This document shows, one piece after another, positions 52,825-64,000 of a DNA stretch of 64,000 nt; positions within the stretch are counted from its first letter, which is position 1, and every line of letters starts with the position of its first letter. The position numbers were made by a program, and so were the translations under genes. Where the stretch lies: positions 177,635-241,634 of the forward strand of contig NZ_BBIV01000006.1 of the NCBI RefSeq assembly GCF_000730665.1. Direction: 5' to 3'. Source of the DNA: Pseudomonas plecoglossicida NBRC 103162 = DSM 15088. Its GTDB lineage: Bacteria; Pseudomonadota; Gammaproteobacteria; Pseudomonadales; Pseudomonadaceae. The notes below the pieces were generated by a model. The model saw only the letters and a program-made list of their open reading frames with translations, searched no databases and was not told the DNA's origin.

Positions 52825-54363
52825 ATGAGCAATTACACAGAAGCCGGCCGCCCACCCGACGCGGCCGACTCGGGCAGCACTCAACGCAGCAAAGGCCTGG
52901 CCAAGGGCAGTCTTGGCCTGTTGGCCAGCGTGGTGCTGGGCATTTCCACCATTGCCCCGGTCTACACCCTGACCGGCGCCCTCGGCCCCACCGTGCGGGA
53001 GGTCGGTGCTCACCTTCCAGCCGTCTTTATCGTTGGCTTCCTGCCCATGCTGCTGGTCGCCCTCGGCTACCGCGAGCTGAATTCGGCAGAGCCGGACAGC
53101 GGCACCTCGTTCACCTGGTCGGCCCGCGCCTTCGGGCCGATGATTGGCTGGATCGGCGGCTGGGGGCTGGTGGTCGCCACCACGATCGTGCTCTCCAACC
53201 TGGCGGGAGTGGCGGTTGACTTCTTCTACCTGTTCCTCGCCCAGATCACCGGCAACCATGAACTGTCTGCGCTGGCCGACAACCTGTTGATCAACATCGC
53301 CACGTGTTGCGTGTTCATTGCCCTGGCAGTGTGGATCTGCTGCCGCGGCATGACCACGACCATGACCGTGCAATATGGCCTGGTGGCCTTGCAGCTGCTG
53401 GTGTTGATCGGTTTTGCCTTTGCTGCCTTCAGCGAAACCACCGCGCCGCCACCGCTGGCATTCGATCTGGCGTGGTTCAATCCGTTTGGCGTCGAGTCGT
53501 TCTCGGCCTTTGCCGCCGGCTTGTCGTTGTCGATCTTCATCTTCTGGGGCTGGGACGTGTGCCTGACCGTCAGTGAAGAGTCGATCGGTAGCGAGGAAGT
53601 GCCGGGCAAGGCCGCGACCTGGACCGTGCTGCTAATTCTCGGTCTGTACCTGCTTACCGCTATCGCTACCCTGCAGTTCGCCGGGATCAGCGAGGACGGT
53701 CTGGGCCTGAACAACCCGCGCATCCAGGAAAACGTCTTCGCCCACCTGGCCGGCCCGGTCATGGGGCCGCTGGCGATCCTGATGTCCATCGCCGTGCTGG
53801 CCAGCACCGCGGCTTCGCTGCAGTCGACCTTCGTTTCGCCGGCGCGCACGCTGCTGGCCATGGGTTACTACGGGGCAGTGCCGCAGAAGTTCGCCACCGT
53901 CTGCCCGCGCTCGCAGACCCCGCGTTACGCGACCATCTGTGCAGGTGTGGCTGCCGCGGTGTTCTACGTGACCATGCGCACTCTGAGCGAGAACGTGCTG
54001 GCTGACACCATCACGGCGCTGGGCATGATGATCTGCTTCTACTACTCGCTGACGGCGTTCGCCTGTGTCTGGTATTTCCGCAACAGCCTGTTCGACAGCC
54101 TGCGTCACTTCTTCATGCGTGGCCTGTGCCCGCTGCTGGGTGGGGTGATCCTGTCGGTGATCTTCGTGCGTACTGCGATCGACAGCGCTTCGCCAGACTT
54201 CGGCAGTGGCTCGCACGTGGGTGGGCTGGGCCTGGTGTTCGTGATTGCGGCGATCATCTCGGTACTGGGGATCGTACTGATGCTGCTGTCGCGGATGCGT
54301 GCGCCGGCTTACTTCCTGGGGGCTACCCTGCGTCAGCAGGCGACCTTGCAGCTGCAGGAATAA
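52825..54363 (+). CDS. APC superfamily amino acid/polyamine permease
   Basis: A 512-residue permease with about 12 membrane helices. The opening GSLGLLASVVLGISTIAPVYTLTGALGP and the segment ELNSAEPDSGTSFTWSARAFGPMIGWIGGWGLV (substrate-binding helices 1-3) are typical of APC transporters of the GABA/amino acid and polyamine branch. It is the last gene of the polyamine cassette, 114 bp after the hydrolase, and probably imports the substrate of the two enzymes; the substrate is inferred only from context. A perfect hairpin follows its stop. Confidence 0.86.
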   Translation: MSNYTEAGRPPDAADSGSTQRSKGLAKGSLGLLASVVLGISTIAPVYTLTGALGPTVREVGAHLPAVFIVGFLPMLLVALGYRELNSAEPDSGTSFTWSARAFGPMIGWIGGWGLVVATTIVLSNLAGVAVDFFYLFLAQITGNHELSALADNLLINIATCCVFIALAVWICCRGMTTTMTVQYGLVALQLLVLIGFAFAAFSETTAPPPLAFDLAWFNPFGVESFSAFAAGLSLSIFIFWGWDVCLTVSEESIGSEEVPGKAATWTVLLILGLYLLTAIATLQFAGISEDGLGLNNPRIQENVFAHLAGPVMGPLAILMSIAVLASTAASLQSTFVSPARTLLAMGYYGAVPQKFATVCPRSQTPRYATICAGVAAAVFYVTMRTLSENVLADTITALGMMICFYYSLTAFACVWYFRNSLFDSLRHFFMRGLCPLLGGVILSVIFVRTAIDSASPDFGSGSHVGGLGLVFVIAAIISVLGIVLMLLSRMRAPAYFLGATLRQQATLQLQE

Positions 54364-54365
54364 CA

Positions 54366-54390
54366 AAAGGGGCCGCAAAGCGGCCCCTTT
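54366..54390. terminator. Bidirectional terminator between the permease and gmk
   Basis: A perfect 11-bp stem (AAAGGGGCCGC 54366-54376 with GCGGCCCCTTT 54380-54390, AAA loop) works for both converging genes, with A and T stretches on the flanks. Confidence 0.85.
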
Positions 54391-54397
54391 CGGTCTA

Positions 54398-55895
<1,498 letters not shown>

Positions 55896-56121
55896 GGGAG
55901 TACCTCGCGTAGATGGAATGAACGGGGCAGCCTTTCGGCTGCAAGGCGCAGGATTGTAGCGCAGTGACGGCCTCGACGCCCAATCCACCCATGTTACAGA
56001 GCCCGGCCGAGACGGTGGCAAAAGGCGACAGGCTGTCCGCGGCGCGACAATAGGCGTGTCCTCGCCGGGCGACGGGCTCTATAATGCTGGCAGATTCAAA
56101 ATCCCGGTACAGGTATCCCAG

Positions 56122-56844
56122 ATGAAACGTCCAAGTGGTCGCGCCGCCGATCAGCTCCGCTCGATCCGCCTCACCCGCAACTACACCAAGCACGCCGAGG
56201 GGTCGGTACTGGTCGAGTTCGGCGACACCAAGGTCGTCTGCACGGTCAGCGTCGAGAATGGTGTTCCCCGCTTCCTCAAAGGCCAGGGCCAAGGCTGGCT
56301 GACGGCCGAATACGGCATGTTGCCGCGTTCCACCGGTGAGCGTAACCAGCGCGAAGCCAGCCGTGGCAAGCAGGGCGGCCGGACCCTGGAAATCCAGCGT
56401 CTGATCGGCCGTTCGCTGCGCGCCGCGCTGGACATGAGCAAGCTGGGTGATATCACTCTGTACATCGACTGCGACGTGATCCAGGCCGATGGCGGTACCC
56501 GCACTGCCTCGATCACCGGTGCCATGGTCGCCCTGTGCGATGCCCTGGCGGTGATCAAGAAACGTGGTGGCCTGAAGGCCGGCAACCCGCTCAAGCACAT
56601 GATCGCGGCTGTCTCGGTGGGCATGTACCAGGGCGAAGCGGTGCTCGACCTGGACTACCTCGAGGACTCCGCTGCCGAGACCGACCTGAACGTGGTCATG
56701 ACCAGCGCCGGTGGTTTCATCGAAGTGCAGGGCACTGCCGAGGGCAAGCCGTTCCAGCCTGAAGACTTCAACGCCATGCTGGCGCTGGCGCAAAAAGGCA
56801 TGGACGAGATCTTCGAACTGCAGAAGGCCGCGCTGGCCGACTGA
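56122..56844 (+). CDS. rph: Ribonuclease PH
   Basis: A 240-residue phosphorolytic 3' exoribonuclease that trims tRNA precursors. Seen: [40 protein letters not shown], the phosphate-binding [21 protein letters not shown] with catalytic Arg, and [24 protein letters not shown]. The protein is full length, unlike the truncated rph of some E. coli K-12 strains. AGG lies before the ATG at 56122. It is followed by a small membrane gene on the same strand. Confidence 0.96.
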   Translation: MKRPSGRAADQLRSIRLTRNYTKHAEGSVLVEFGDTKVVCTVSVENGVPRFLKGQGQGWLTAEYGMLPRSTGERNQREASRGKQGGRTLEIQRLIGRSLRAALDMSKLGDITLYIDCDVIQADGGTRTASITGAMVALCDALAVIKKRGGLKAGNPLKHMIAAVSVGMYQGEAVLDLDYLEDSAAETDLNVVMTSAGGFIEVQGTAEGKPFQPEDFNAMLALAQKGMDEIFELQKAALAD

Positions 56845-56867
56845 TCCCAGCCAGGGAGGTGCGGGGC

Positions 56868-57236
56868 ATGAGCGATCCTCAACTGTCGATCACCCCGCCC
56901 AATGCCGATGTCCGGCAATGGGCGATGTTCTGTCACCTCAGCGCGCTGCTGGGCCTGGTGGTGCCCCTCGGGCATCTGCTGGGCCCGCTGGTGCTGTGGC
57001 ACCTCAAGCGCGAGCAGGACCCCTTCATCGATGCCCAGGGCAAGGAGGCGCTGAATTTTCAGATCAGCGTGACCGTTGCCGGGTTCATCTGTTTCCTGCT
57101 GATGTTCGTGTTCATCGGGCTGGTGCTGTTCGCCATGCTGATGGTGGCGGTGCTGATCCTGATCGTCATTGCGGCGGTCAGGGCCAATGAAGGGAAGCCT
57201 TATCGGTATCCCCTGATCTGGCGGCCGATCAAGTAG
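56868..57236 (+). CDS. DUF4870 domain-containing membrane protein
   Basis: A 122-residue membrane protein with about three hydrophobic stretches (FCHLSALLGLVVPLGHLLGPLVLW; SVTVAGFICFLLMFVFIGLVLFAMLMVAVLILIVIAAV). It has the DUF4870 motif HLKREQDPFIDAQGKEALNFQ between them and the short ending NEGKPYRYPLIWRPIK. AGGGAGG precedes the ATG at 56868. It follows rph by 23 bp and is probably co-transcribed. Function unknown; the location is the inner membrane. Confidence 0.88.
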   Translation: MSDPQLSITPPNADVRQWAMFCHLSALLGLVVPLGHLLGPLVLWHLKREQDPFIDAQGKEALNFQISVTVAGFICFLLMFVFIGLVLFAMLMVAVLILIVIAAVRANEGKPYRYPLIWRPIK

Positions 57237-57250
57237 ATTTTCTGTGCCCC

Positions 57251-57352
57251 CAATCGCCGGCAAGCCGGCTCCCCCAAGTACTCCGCTGGCCTTGAGGCCT
57301 GCGCTTTACCTGTGGGAGCCGGCTTGCCGGCGATTGGGCTGCAAAGCAGCCC
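57251..57352. repeat. REP pair at the convergent DUF4870/crc boundary
   Basis: AATCGCCGGCAAGCCGGCTCCC (57252 on) and the inverted GTGGGAGCCGGC...GGCGATTGGG (to about 57337), then GGGCTGCAAAGCAGCCCC, span the gap between the two gene ends. Confidence 0.9.
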
Positions 57353-57359
57353 CAAGGGT

Positions 57360-58139
57360 TCAGATGGTCAACGTCCAGTCATAGTCGACGATCAGCGGCG
57401 CATGCTGCGAGAAGCGCGGCTGACGCGGCAGGCGAGCATTGCGCACGAAGCGGCGCAGGCCCGGGGTGAGGATCTGGTAGTCGAACCGGTAGCCCAGGTT
57501 GAGCATCTCGGCCTGTTCGTTGTCCGGCCACCAGCTGTACTGGTCGCCTTCGCGGCTGACTTCGCGCAGCGCATCGACGTAGCCCATGTCGCCGGTGATC
57601 GCGTCCATCCAGGCCCGCTCCGGTGGCAGGAAGCCCGGGGACTGTTGGCTGTCGCGCCAGTTCTTGATGTCGAGCTTCTGCTGCGCCACGTAGAACGAGC
57701 CGCAGTAGATGTACTCGCGACGCTTGCGACGCTGCTTGTCCAGGTACTTGGCGAAGTCGTCCATCAACTTGAACTTCTGGTTCAAGTCTTCGTCGCCGTT
57801 CATGCCCGAAGGCAGCAGCAGGCTGGCAATACTGACTTTGTCGAAATCTGCTTGCAGATAACGCCCGTAGCGGTCGGCTGTCTCGAAGCCCAGGCCGGTG
57901 ATGACTGCCTTGGGTTGCATGCGCGAGTAAAGTGCCACGCCACCTTGGGCGGGTACCTCCGCGTCGCAGGCATAAAGGAAATAGCCATCGAGCTGGAAAG
58001 CTGGGTCGTCGAGTTCAAAGGCCGAGGCGCGGGTATCCTGAAGGCAGATGACGTCGGCATTCTGGGCTTGCAACCAGCTGAGCAATCCTCGCTCGGCCGC
58101 AGCCTGAATGCCATTCACGTTCACACTGATGATCCGCAT
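57360..58139 (-). CDS. crc: Catabolite repression control protein Crc
   Basis: A 259-residue protein of the exonuclease III/EEP fold. The opening MRIISVNVNGIQAAAERGLL and the segments VICLQDTRASAFELDD, QGGVALYSR, YIYCGSFYVAQQKLDIKNW and FSQHAPLIVDYDW match Pseudomonas Crc closely. Known: Crc has no nuclease activity and works with Hfq on A-rich mRNA sites to block translation of secondary catabolic genes. The typical site loss relative to ExoIII, such as DWN in place of the Asp-Asn pair, is seen as CGSFYVA. The ATG at 58139 is used. It is divergent from pyrE with an 80-bp gap, the standard Pseudomonas arrangement. Confidence 0.96.
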   Translation of the reverse strand: MRIISVNVNGIQAAAERGLLSWLQAQNADVICLQDTRASAFELDDPAFQLDGYFLYACDAEVPAQGGVALYSRMQPKAVITGLGFETADRYGRYLQADFDKVSIASLLLPSGMNGDEDLNQKFKLMDDFAKYLDKQRRKRREYIYCGSFYVAQQKLDIKNWRDSQQSPGFLPPERAWMDAITGDMGYVDALREVSREGDQYSWWPDNEQAEMLNLGYRFDYQILTPGLRRFVRNARLPRQPRFSQHAPLIVDYDWTLTI

Positions 58140-58219
58140 AAATGGCCCCAAAAATCTCGTGCGTGTATGATACCCGAGCTCAACCCATTTAGCTAAATCC
58201 GTGGTGTCCGGGACTTTAC

Positions 58220-58861
58220 ATGCAGCCGTATCAGCGCGACTTCATCCGTTTTGCCATCGATCGCGGCGTGCTGCGCTTCGGTGAATTCACCCTGAAATCG
58301 GGGCGTACCAGCCCGTATTTCTTCAATGCCGGCTTGTTCAACACCGGTTCCGCCCTGGCGCAGCTGGGTCGTTGCTACGCGGCGGCCATCGTCGACAGCA
58401 AGATCCCGTTCGACGTGCTGTTCGGCCCGGCCTACAAGGGTATTCCCCTGGCGGCGACCACCGCCGTGGCGCTGGCGGACCAGCATCAGCTCGACGTGCC
58501 ATGGTGCTTCAACCGCAAGGAAGCCAAGGACCACGGCGAAGGCGGCAGCCTGGTCGGCGCACCGCTGGCCGGTGAAGTGCTGATCATCGACGACGTGATC
58601 ACTGCCGGTACTGCCATCCGTGAGGTCATGCAGATCATCAATGCCCAGCAGGCCAAGGCCGCTGGCGTGCTGATCGCGTTGAACCGCGAAGAGCGCGGCA
58701 ATGGCGAACTGTCGGCGATCCAGGAAGTGGAGCGTGACTTCGGCATTCCGGTGGTCAGCATCGTTTCGCTGACCCAGGTGCTGGAGTTCCTGGCCGATGA
58801 CCCGCAGCTCAAGCAGCACTTGCCGGCTGTGGAGGCGTATCGGGCGCAGTACGGGATCTGA
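58220..58861 (+). CDS. pyrE: Orotate phosphoribosyltransferase
   Basis: A 213-residue enzyme joining orotate and PRPP to make OMP in pyrimidine synthesis. The PRPP-binding motif is [16 protein letters not shown] (about residues 120-135), and the catalytic loop is [34 protein letters not shown] is also diagnostic. It is divergent from crc. A good terminator and a REP pair follow. Confidence 0.96.
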   Translation: MQPYQRDFIRFAIDRGVLRFGEFTLKSGRTSPYFFNAGLFNTGSALAQLGRCYAAAIVDSKIPFDVLFGPAYKGIPLAATTAVALADQHQLDVPWCFNRKEAKDHGEGGSLVGAPLAGEVLIIDDVITAGTAIREVMQIINAQQAKAAGVLIALNREERGNGELSAIQEVERDFGIPVVSIVSLTQVLEFLADDPQLKQHLPAVEAYRAQYGI

Positions 58862-58882
58862 TCCTGGCCTGAAATGGAAAAG

Positions 58883-58911
58883 GCGACCCTCGCATGAAGG
58901 TCGCTTTTTTT
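58883..58911 (+). terminator. Rho-independent terminator of pyrE
   Basis: A 6-bp stem GCGACC/GGTCGC (58883-58888 with 58899-58904) is followed by seven T. Confidence 0.88.
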
Positions 58912-58924
58912 GTGTCGCCTGTCC

Positions 58925-59002
58925 CGGCCTCATCGCCGGCAAGCCGGCTCCTACAGGGTTCGGTGCGATCCTTGTGGAAGCCGGCTTGCCGGCGATGAGG
59001 CC
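58925..59002. repeat. REP pair at the convergent pyrE/argB boundary
   Basis: GGCCTCATCGCCGGCAAGCCGGCTCCTACAGG and its inverted copy ending GCCGGCGATGAGGCC form a nearly perfect inverted repeat around a 20-bp spacer. Confidence 0.9.
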
Positions 59003-59009
59003 AGACGAG

Positions 59010-59927
<918 letters not shown>

Positions 59928-59945
59928 TCAGGAACAGATAGTCGG

Positions 59946-61343
59946 TCAGAACGGCAGTTGCAGCTCAGGGGCAACCCGCAGCAACTGGGCGCGGAAAACA
60001 TCCTTGATACGTTGCAACTCGGCGTCGTCTTCGGCCTCGAAGCGCAGCACCAGCACCGGCGTGGTGTTGGAGGCGCGAACCAGGCCCCAGCCGCGGGCAT
60101 AGTCGACCCGTACACCGTCGATGGTGGTCAGGTTGGCTTCGCCCCAGTCGGCGTCGCGTTGCAGTGCATCAATGATGCTGAATTTACCCTCGTCGGTCAC
60201 ATCAATATTGATTTCCGGCGTGGAAATATCATCCGGGAACGCGGCGAACAGGGTTTCGGCGTCCTGCCCGGCCTTGCTGAGGATCTCCAGCAGGCGCGCA
60301 GCGCTGTAGATGCCGTCGTCGAAACCGTACCAGCGTTCCTTGATGAAGATGTGGCCACTCATCTCGCCGGCCAGCAGCGAACCGGTCTGCTTCATCTTCT
60401 TCTTGATCAGCGAATGGCCGGTCTTCCACATCAGGGCACGGCCACCGTGCTGTTCGATCAGCGGGGTCAGGCGGCGGGTGCACTTGACGTCGAAGATGAT
60501 CTCGGCGCCCGGGTTGCGCGACAGCACGTCCTGGGCGAACAGCATCAGCAGGCGGTCCGGGTAGACGATGCTGCCGGTGTTGGTCACCACACCCACGCGG
60601 TCGCCGTCGCCATCGAAGGCCAGGCCGATGTCGGCACCGGTTTCCTTGACCTTGGCGATCAGGTCTTCGAGGTTTTCCGGTTTGCCCGGGTCCGGGTGGT
60701 GGTTGGGGAAGTTGCCATCCACCTCGCAGAACAGCGGAATCACCTCGCAGCCCAGTGCCTCGATCAGTTGCGGGGCGATGACGCCCGCAGCGCCGTTGCC
60801 GCAGTCCACCACCACCTTGAGTTTCCTGGCCAGCTTCACGTCGGCGACGATCTGCTGGTAATAGCGCTCGAGGATCTCGACCTTCTGCACGCCGCCTTCG
60901 GCGCGGGTCAGGTCGTTGGTCTTCAGGCGGGTCAGCAGGGCCTGGATCTGCTCGTTGGCCAAGGTGTCGCCAGCGATGACGATCTTGAAGCCGTTGTAGT
61001 CCGACGGGTTGTGACTGCCGGTGAGCATCACCCCGGACTTGCCGGCGAGGACGTTGGCGGCGAAATACAGCGCCGGGGTCGGCACCAGGCCGACATCGCT
61101 GACCTGGCAGCCGGCGTCGACCAGGCCTTTGATGAGTTCCTCGACCAGCATCGGGCCGGACAGGCGGCCATCGCGGCCAACCGAGATCTGCGGTTCGCCC
61201 TGGGCAAGGGTCTGGGCGCCAATGGCGCGGCCGATCCAGTAGGCGGTTTCGGCGTGCAGGGTTTTGCCGACCACGCCACGGATGTCGTAGGCGCGGAAAA
61301 TGCTGTCAGGCAATGCGGGGACCAGGTGGGCCATATCGTTCAT
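59946..61343 (-). CDS. algC: Phosphomannomutase/phosphoglucomutase AlgC
   Basis: A 465-residue alpha-D-phosphohexomutase. The phospho-serine is Ser110 in GVMLTGSHNPSDYNGFK. The metal-binding loop is LAFDGDGDRVGVV, the sugar-binding loop GEMSGHIF, and the C-terminal phosphate-binding loop RASNTTPVLVLRFEAED. It makes mannose-1-P and glucose-1-P for LPS and exopolysaccharides. The ATG at 61343 (MNDMAHLVPA) has GGAG 9 bp upstream and gives a length near the P. aeruginosa protein; an upstream ATG at 61358 lacks such a site. It lies 110 bp after dut in the same direction. Confidence 0.95.
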   Translation of the reverse strand: MNDMAHLVPALPDSIFRAYDIRGVVGKTLHAETAYWIGRAIGAQTLAQGEPQISVGRDGRLSGPMLVEELIKGLVDAGCQVSDVGLVPTPALYFAANVLAGKSGVMLTGSHNPSDYNGFKIVIAGDTLANEQIQALLTRLKTNDLTRAEGGVQKVEILERYYQQIVADVKLARKLKVVVDCGNGAAGVIAPQLIEALGCEVIPLFCEVDGNFPNHHPDPGKPENLEDLIAKVKETGADIGLAFDGDGDRVGVVTNTGSIVYPDRLLMLFAQDVLSRNPGAEIIFDVKCTRRLTPLIEQHGGRALMWKTGHSLIKKKMKQTGSLLAGEMSGHIFIKERWYGFDDGIYSAARLLEILSKAGQDAETLFAAFPDDISTPEINIDVTDEGKFSIIDALQRDADWGEANLTTIDGVRVDYARGWGLVRASNTTPVLVLRFEAEDDAELQRIKDVFRAQLLRVAPELQLPF

Positions 61344-61453
61344 CTCTGGAAACTCCATAATCAAAGGCTTTCTGGGCAGGCGCAAACTGAACGCTTGGAC
61401 GATGGTTTCGCCAGAGAGTTCGCCATCCTTGGCTCGATCAGTGGTTTCCCGGC

Positions 61454-61909
61454 TCAGTGGCTGCCGGAGTGGCCGAAGCCGCCGGTGCCGCGCTGGCTCT
61501 CGTCGAACTGCTCGACGATGTCGAAATGCGCTTGCACCACAGGCACCAGCACGAGCTGTGCGATGCGTTCGCCGACAGCGATGGTGAATGGCGTGTTGCC
61601 GCGGTTCCAGCACGACACCATCAGCTCGCCCTGGTAGTCCGAGTCGATCAGGCCGACCAGGTTGCCCAGCACGATGCCGTGCTTGTGGCCCAGGCCCGAG
61701 CGCGGCAGGATCATCGCCGCCAGGCCAGGGTCGCCGATGTAGATCGACAGGCCGGTCGGGATCAGCAGGGTCTGGCCTGGCTCGAGGACGGTGTCCTCCT
61801 TGAGCAGGGCGCGCAGGTCCAGGCCGGCGGAGCCGGGAGTGGCGTACTGCGGCAGGGGGAATTCGGTGCCCAGGCGTGGGTCGAGGATCTTGGCTTGAAG
61901 AGCGTGCAT
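61454..61909 (-). CDS. dut: dUTP diphosphatase
   Basis: A 151-residue trimeric dUTPase that keeps uracil out of DNA and supplies dUMP. The five family motifs are present, among them [48 protein letters not shown] and [12 protein letters not shown], the last being the C-terminal motif that closes over the nucleotide. It starts 5 bp after the coaBC stop. Confidence 0.97.
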   Translation of the reverse strand: MHALQAKILDPRLGTEFPLPQYATPGSAGLDLRALLKEDTVLEPGQTLLIPTGLSIYIGDPGLAAMILPRSGLGHKHGIVLGNLVGLIDSDYQGELMVSCWNRGNTPFTIAVGERIAQLVLVPVVQAHFDIVEQFDESQRGTGGFGHSGSH

Positions 61910-61914
61910 GTAAC

Positions 61915-63126
61915 TTATTGAACCTGATTGAGCCGTTCGGCGATGAAGGCGACCAGTTGCCGGGCGATCTTGCCCTTGCTGGTCTGCGCGAAGAGGGTCT
62001 GGTGCTGCTGGCGGTCGATCACGGTCAGGGCATTTTCCTCGCTGTTGAAGCCGATGGTGGGGTTGGCCACATCATTGGCGACGATCAGGTCGAGGTTCTT
62101 GTCCTTGAGCTTGCGCGTGGCGTAATCGAGCAAGTGTTCGGTTTCGGCGGCGAAGCCGACGCTGAACGGGCGGTCGTCACGGCCAGCGATGGTCGCAAGG
62201 ATATCGGGATTACGCACCATCTGCAGCAGCATGCCGTCGCCGGTCGTAGGATCCTTCTTCAACTTTTGCGTGGCGACGACTTCTGGGCGGTAGTCCGCGA
62301 CCGCTGCCGAGGCGATGAACAGGTCGCACGGCATGGCCGCTTCACAGGCCGCGAGCATGTCCCGCGCGCTGACCACGTCGATCCGCGTGACCCGGTCGGG
62401 GGTCGGCAGGTGCACAGGGCCGGTCACGAGGGTGACCCGAGCCCCGGCTTCGGCGGCCGCCTCGGCCAGGGCGAAGCCCATCTTCCCGGAGCTATGATTG
62501 GTGATGTAACGCACCGGGTCGATGTTTTCCTGGGTCGGGCCAGCGGTGATCAGCACGTGCTTGCCGGTCAGCGCCTGGCGCTGGAAGCTTTCGGCGGCGC
62601 ACCAGGCCAGGTCGGTGGCTTCGAGCATGCGGCCCAGGCCGACGTCGCCACAGGCCTGGCTGCCGGAAGCCGGGCCGAACACCTGGATGCCACGGCTCTT
62701 GAGCAGCTCGAGATTGGCCTGGGTCGCCGGATCGCGCCACATGGCCTGGTTCATGGCAGGGGCCACGGCCACGGTGGCATCGGTTGCCAGCACCAGGGTG
62801 GTCAGCAGGTCGTCGGCCATGCCTTGGGCCATGCGCGCCATGAGGTCGGCGGTGGCGGGGGCGATGAGCACCAGGTCGGCCCACTTGGCCAGTTCGATAT
62901 GGCCCATGGCCGCTTCGGCGGCAGGGTCGAGCAGGTCCATGTGCACCGGGTGGCCGGACAGCGCCTGCAGGGTCAGCGGGGTGATGAACTCGGCACCACC
63001 ACGGGTCATGACGACGCGCACCTGCGCGCCGTGCTCCAGGAGTCGGCGAATCAGCTCGGCACTCTTGTAGGCGGCAATGCCACCCCCTACGCCGAGAACG
63101 ATGCGCTTGCGATACAGCCGCTGCAT
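61915..63126 (-). CDS. coaBC: Bifunctional phosphopantothenoylcysteine decarboxylase/phosphopantothenate-cysteine ligase
   Basis: A 403-residue fusion that makes 4'-phosphopantetheine for CoA. The N-terminal CoaC flavoprotein has [18 protein letters not shown] and the APAMNQAMW segment with the catalytic Asn. The C-terminal CoaB part has [30 protein letters not shown] and SAAVADYRP, then [10 protein letters not shown] and [15 protein letters not shown] [12 protein letters not shown]. The ATG at 63126 ([12 protein letters not shown]) is used; upstream codons are unlike the family. It heads the operon coaBC-dut-algC-argB and is divergent from radC. Confidence 0.96.
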   Translation of the reverse strand: MQRLYRKRIVLGVGGGIAAYKSAELIRRLLEHGAQVRVVMTRGGAEFITPLTLQALSGHPVHMDLLDPAAEAAMGHIELAKWADLVLIAPATADLMARMAQGMADDLLTTLVLATDATVAVAPAMNQAMWRDPATQANLELLKSRGIQVFGPASGSQACGDVGLGRMLEATDLAWCAAESFQRQALTGKHVLITAGPTQENIDPVRYITNHSSGKMGFALAEAAAEAGARVTLVTGPVHLPTPDRVTRIDVVSARDMLAACEAAMPCDLFIASAAVADYRPEVVATQKLKKDPTTGDGMLLQMVRNPDILATIAGRDDRPFSVGFAAETEHLLDYATRKLKDKNLDLIVANDVANPTIGFNSEENALTVIDRQQHQTLFAQTSKGKIARQLVAFIAERLNQVQ

Positions 63127-63254
63127 AGGCTTGCCTTTTTCCAGTGAGAGCGGGCGGCGACAAAAAATACTGCCTGCGGCAGAACGTCGCATGTACGAGG
63201 CGAAATAGATTAACACAGGGCCGAAACGTGCCGTAGTGGGGCAAAGGAGCAAGG

Positions 63255-63935
63255 ATGAATATCAGGGAATGGCCGGCGGATGAGCGGCCCCGGGAGAAGT
63301 TGCTGTTGCGCGGGGCCGCCGTGTTGTCGGATGCCGAGCTGCTCGCCGTGTTGCTGGGTTCGGGCGTTGCCGGGCGCAACGTGGTGGACCTGGCGCGCGG
63401 GCTGTTGGTGCGTTTTGGCGGGCTCAGGCAGTTTCTCGAGGCTGATCGCCAAGCCGTCTTGCGCGAACCAGGCCTGGGGCCGGTGAAGTACGCCCAGTTG
63501 CAAGCACTGCTGGAGATCGGCCGGCGCTATCTGGACGAAAGCATCGAGCGCACACCCGCCATGGAAAGCCCGGCGGCGGTGCGGCGTTACCTCAAGGCCA
63601 TGCTGCGCCATGAGGCCAGCGAAGTATTCGGCTGCCTGTTTCTGGACAGCAAGCACCGGCCGCTGGCGTTCGAGATCCTGTTCAGAGGCACGATCGACCG
63701 GGCCAGCGTCTATCCGCGCGAGGTGGTGCGCCGGGCGTTGATGCATAACGCGGCGGCGTTGATCCTTTGCCATAACCATCCTTCGGGCAACAGCGAACCG
63801 AGCCAGGATGACGTGCACATGACGCTTTCGTTGAAGCGGGGGTTGGCGTTGATCGATGTGCGGGTGCTCGATCACATCATCGTGGGTGATGGAGAGCCGT
63901 TGTCGATGGTGGAGCAGGGGTGGATTGCGGCCTAG
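63255..63935 (+). CDS. radC: RadC family (JAMM/MPN+) protein
   Basis: A 226-residue protein with an N-terminal helix-hairpin-helix region (residues about 10-75, [25 protein letters not shown]) and a C-terminal JAMM domain. The metal motif is intact: [14 protein letters not shown]. The historical DNA-repair role of RadC has been questioned, and the true function of this family is unsettled. CAAAGGAGCAAGG precedes the ATG. It is divergent from coaBC, its standard place. Confidence 0.93.
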   Translation: MNIREWPADERPREKLLLRGAAVLSDAELLAVLLGSGVAGRNVVDLARGLLVRFGGLRQFLEADRQAVLREPGLGPVKYAQLQALLEIGRRYLDESIERTPAMESPAAVRRYLKAMLRHEASEVFGCLFLDSKHRPLAFEILFRGTIDRASVYPREVVRRALMHNAAALILCHNHPSGNSEPSQDDVHMTLSLKRGLALIDVRVLDHIIVGDGEPLSMVEQGWIAA

Positions 63936-63958
63936 GGTGCAGGCCTTGTGGTGTGTGG

Positions 63959-64000
63959 CGCCTGGGAGATCGAGCGCCGCCCGCGCGGCGCATCGCGAGC
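63959..64000. repeat. Start of another repeat element (cut by the window end)
   Basis: CGCCTGGGAGATCGAGCGCCGCCCGCGCGGCGCATCGCGAGC contains an inverted GCGCCGC/GCGGCGC core and resembles a distinct intergenic repeat class common in pseudomonads. It runs off the window, so its full extent is unknown. Confidence 0.55.

Overview
The window is a GC-rich chromosomal segment of a Pseudomonas, almost certainly of the P. putida group. This rests on recognisable proteins (Crc, AlgC, PhoB/PhoR, GlnA-type gamma-glutamylputrescine ligase), on the gene order oadA / aspA / purEK / pst-phoU / phoBR / ubiCA / rubredoxin / hupA / recG-oxyR / exbBD-tonB / spoT-rpoZ / gmk / rph / crc-pyrE / argB-algC-dut-coaBC / radC, and on many copies of a putida-type REP palindrome. 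From general knowledge of this group, the block lies on the oriC-proximal arm of the chromosome. There is no prophage, insertion sequence, CRISPR array, tRNA or rRNA.

Layout. 1-2.4 kb: end of pyruvate carboxylase subunit B, then a decayed hipA-like toxin followed by an intact HTH partner. 2.4-5.8 kb: a MocR-type regulator divergent from an FMN-binding PaiB-like gene and two acetyltransferases. 5.8-9.1 kb: a polyamine module (AraC regulator, acetylpolyamine amidohydrolase, polyamine-binding protein). 9.2-17.6 kb: aspA, a divergent LysR gene, purEK behind a possible attenuator, small stress and periplasmic proteins, a sugar-phosphate mutarotase, a thioesterase and an MFS transporter. 17.6-20.4 kb: an accessory island with two S-type pyocin-like genes that lack a nuclease domain; the second starts with a colicin/pyocin immunity domain. 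20.4-33.2 kb: the phosphate regulon (pstS, pstC, pstA, pstB, phoU, a response regulator, an M23 peptidase, a CorC-like protein, phoR, phoB) with three Pho boxes and unusual intergenic inverted repeats. 33.3-42.3 kb: ubiCA, rubredoxin and its reductase, HU, an HDOD protein, recG and oxyR. 42.4-49.3 kb: exbB-exbD-tonB, an epimerase, a lipoprotein, ridA, spoT and rpoZ. 49.5-54.4 kb: a second polyamine cassette (LysR, gamma-glutamylputrescine synthetase, hydrolase, permease) lying between rpoZ and gmk. 54.4-63.9 kb: gmk, yicC, rph, crc, pyrE, argB, algC, dut, coaBC and radC.

The genes form several working units: phosphate uptake and signalling; polyamine import, deacetylation and gamma-glutamylation; TonB energisation; the stringent response; and nucleotide, CoA and sugar-phosphate synthesis. 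The least ordinary signals are (1) the immunity-domain/pyocin-S-domain fusion next to a pyocin without a warhead, (2) a strictly 12-bp periodic array of DnaA-box-like sequences inside the linker of the MocR gene, with further exact boxes in the same gene, (3) a strong intrinsic terminator in the presumed leader of purEK, and (4) complex inverted repeats flanking pstB.
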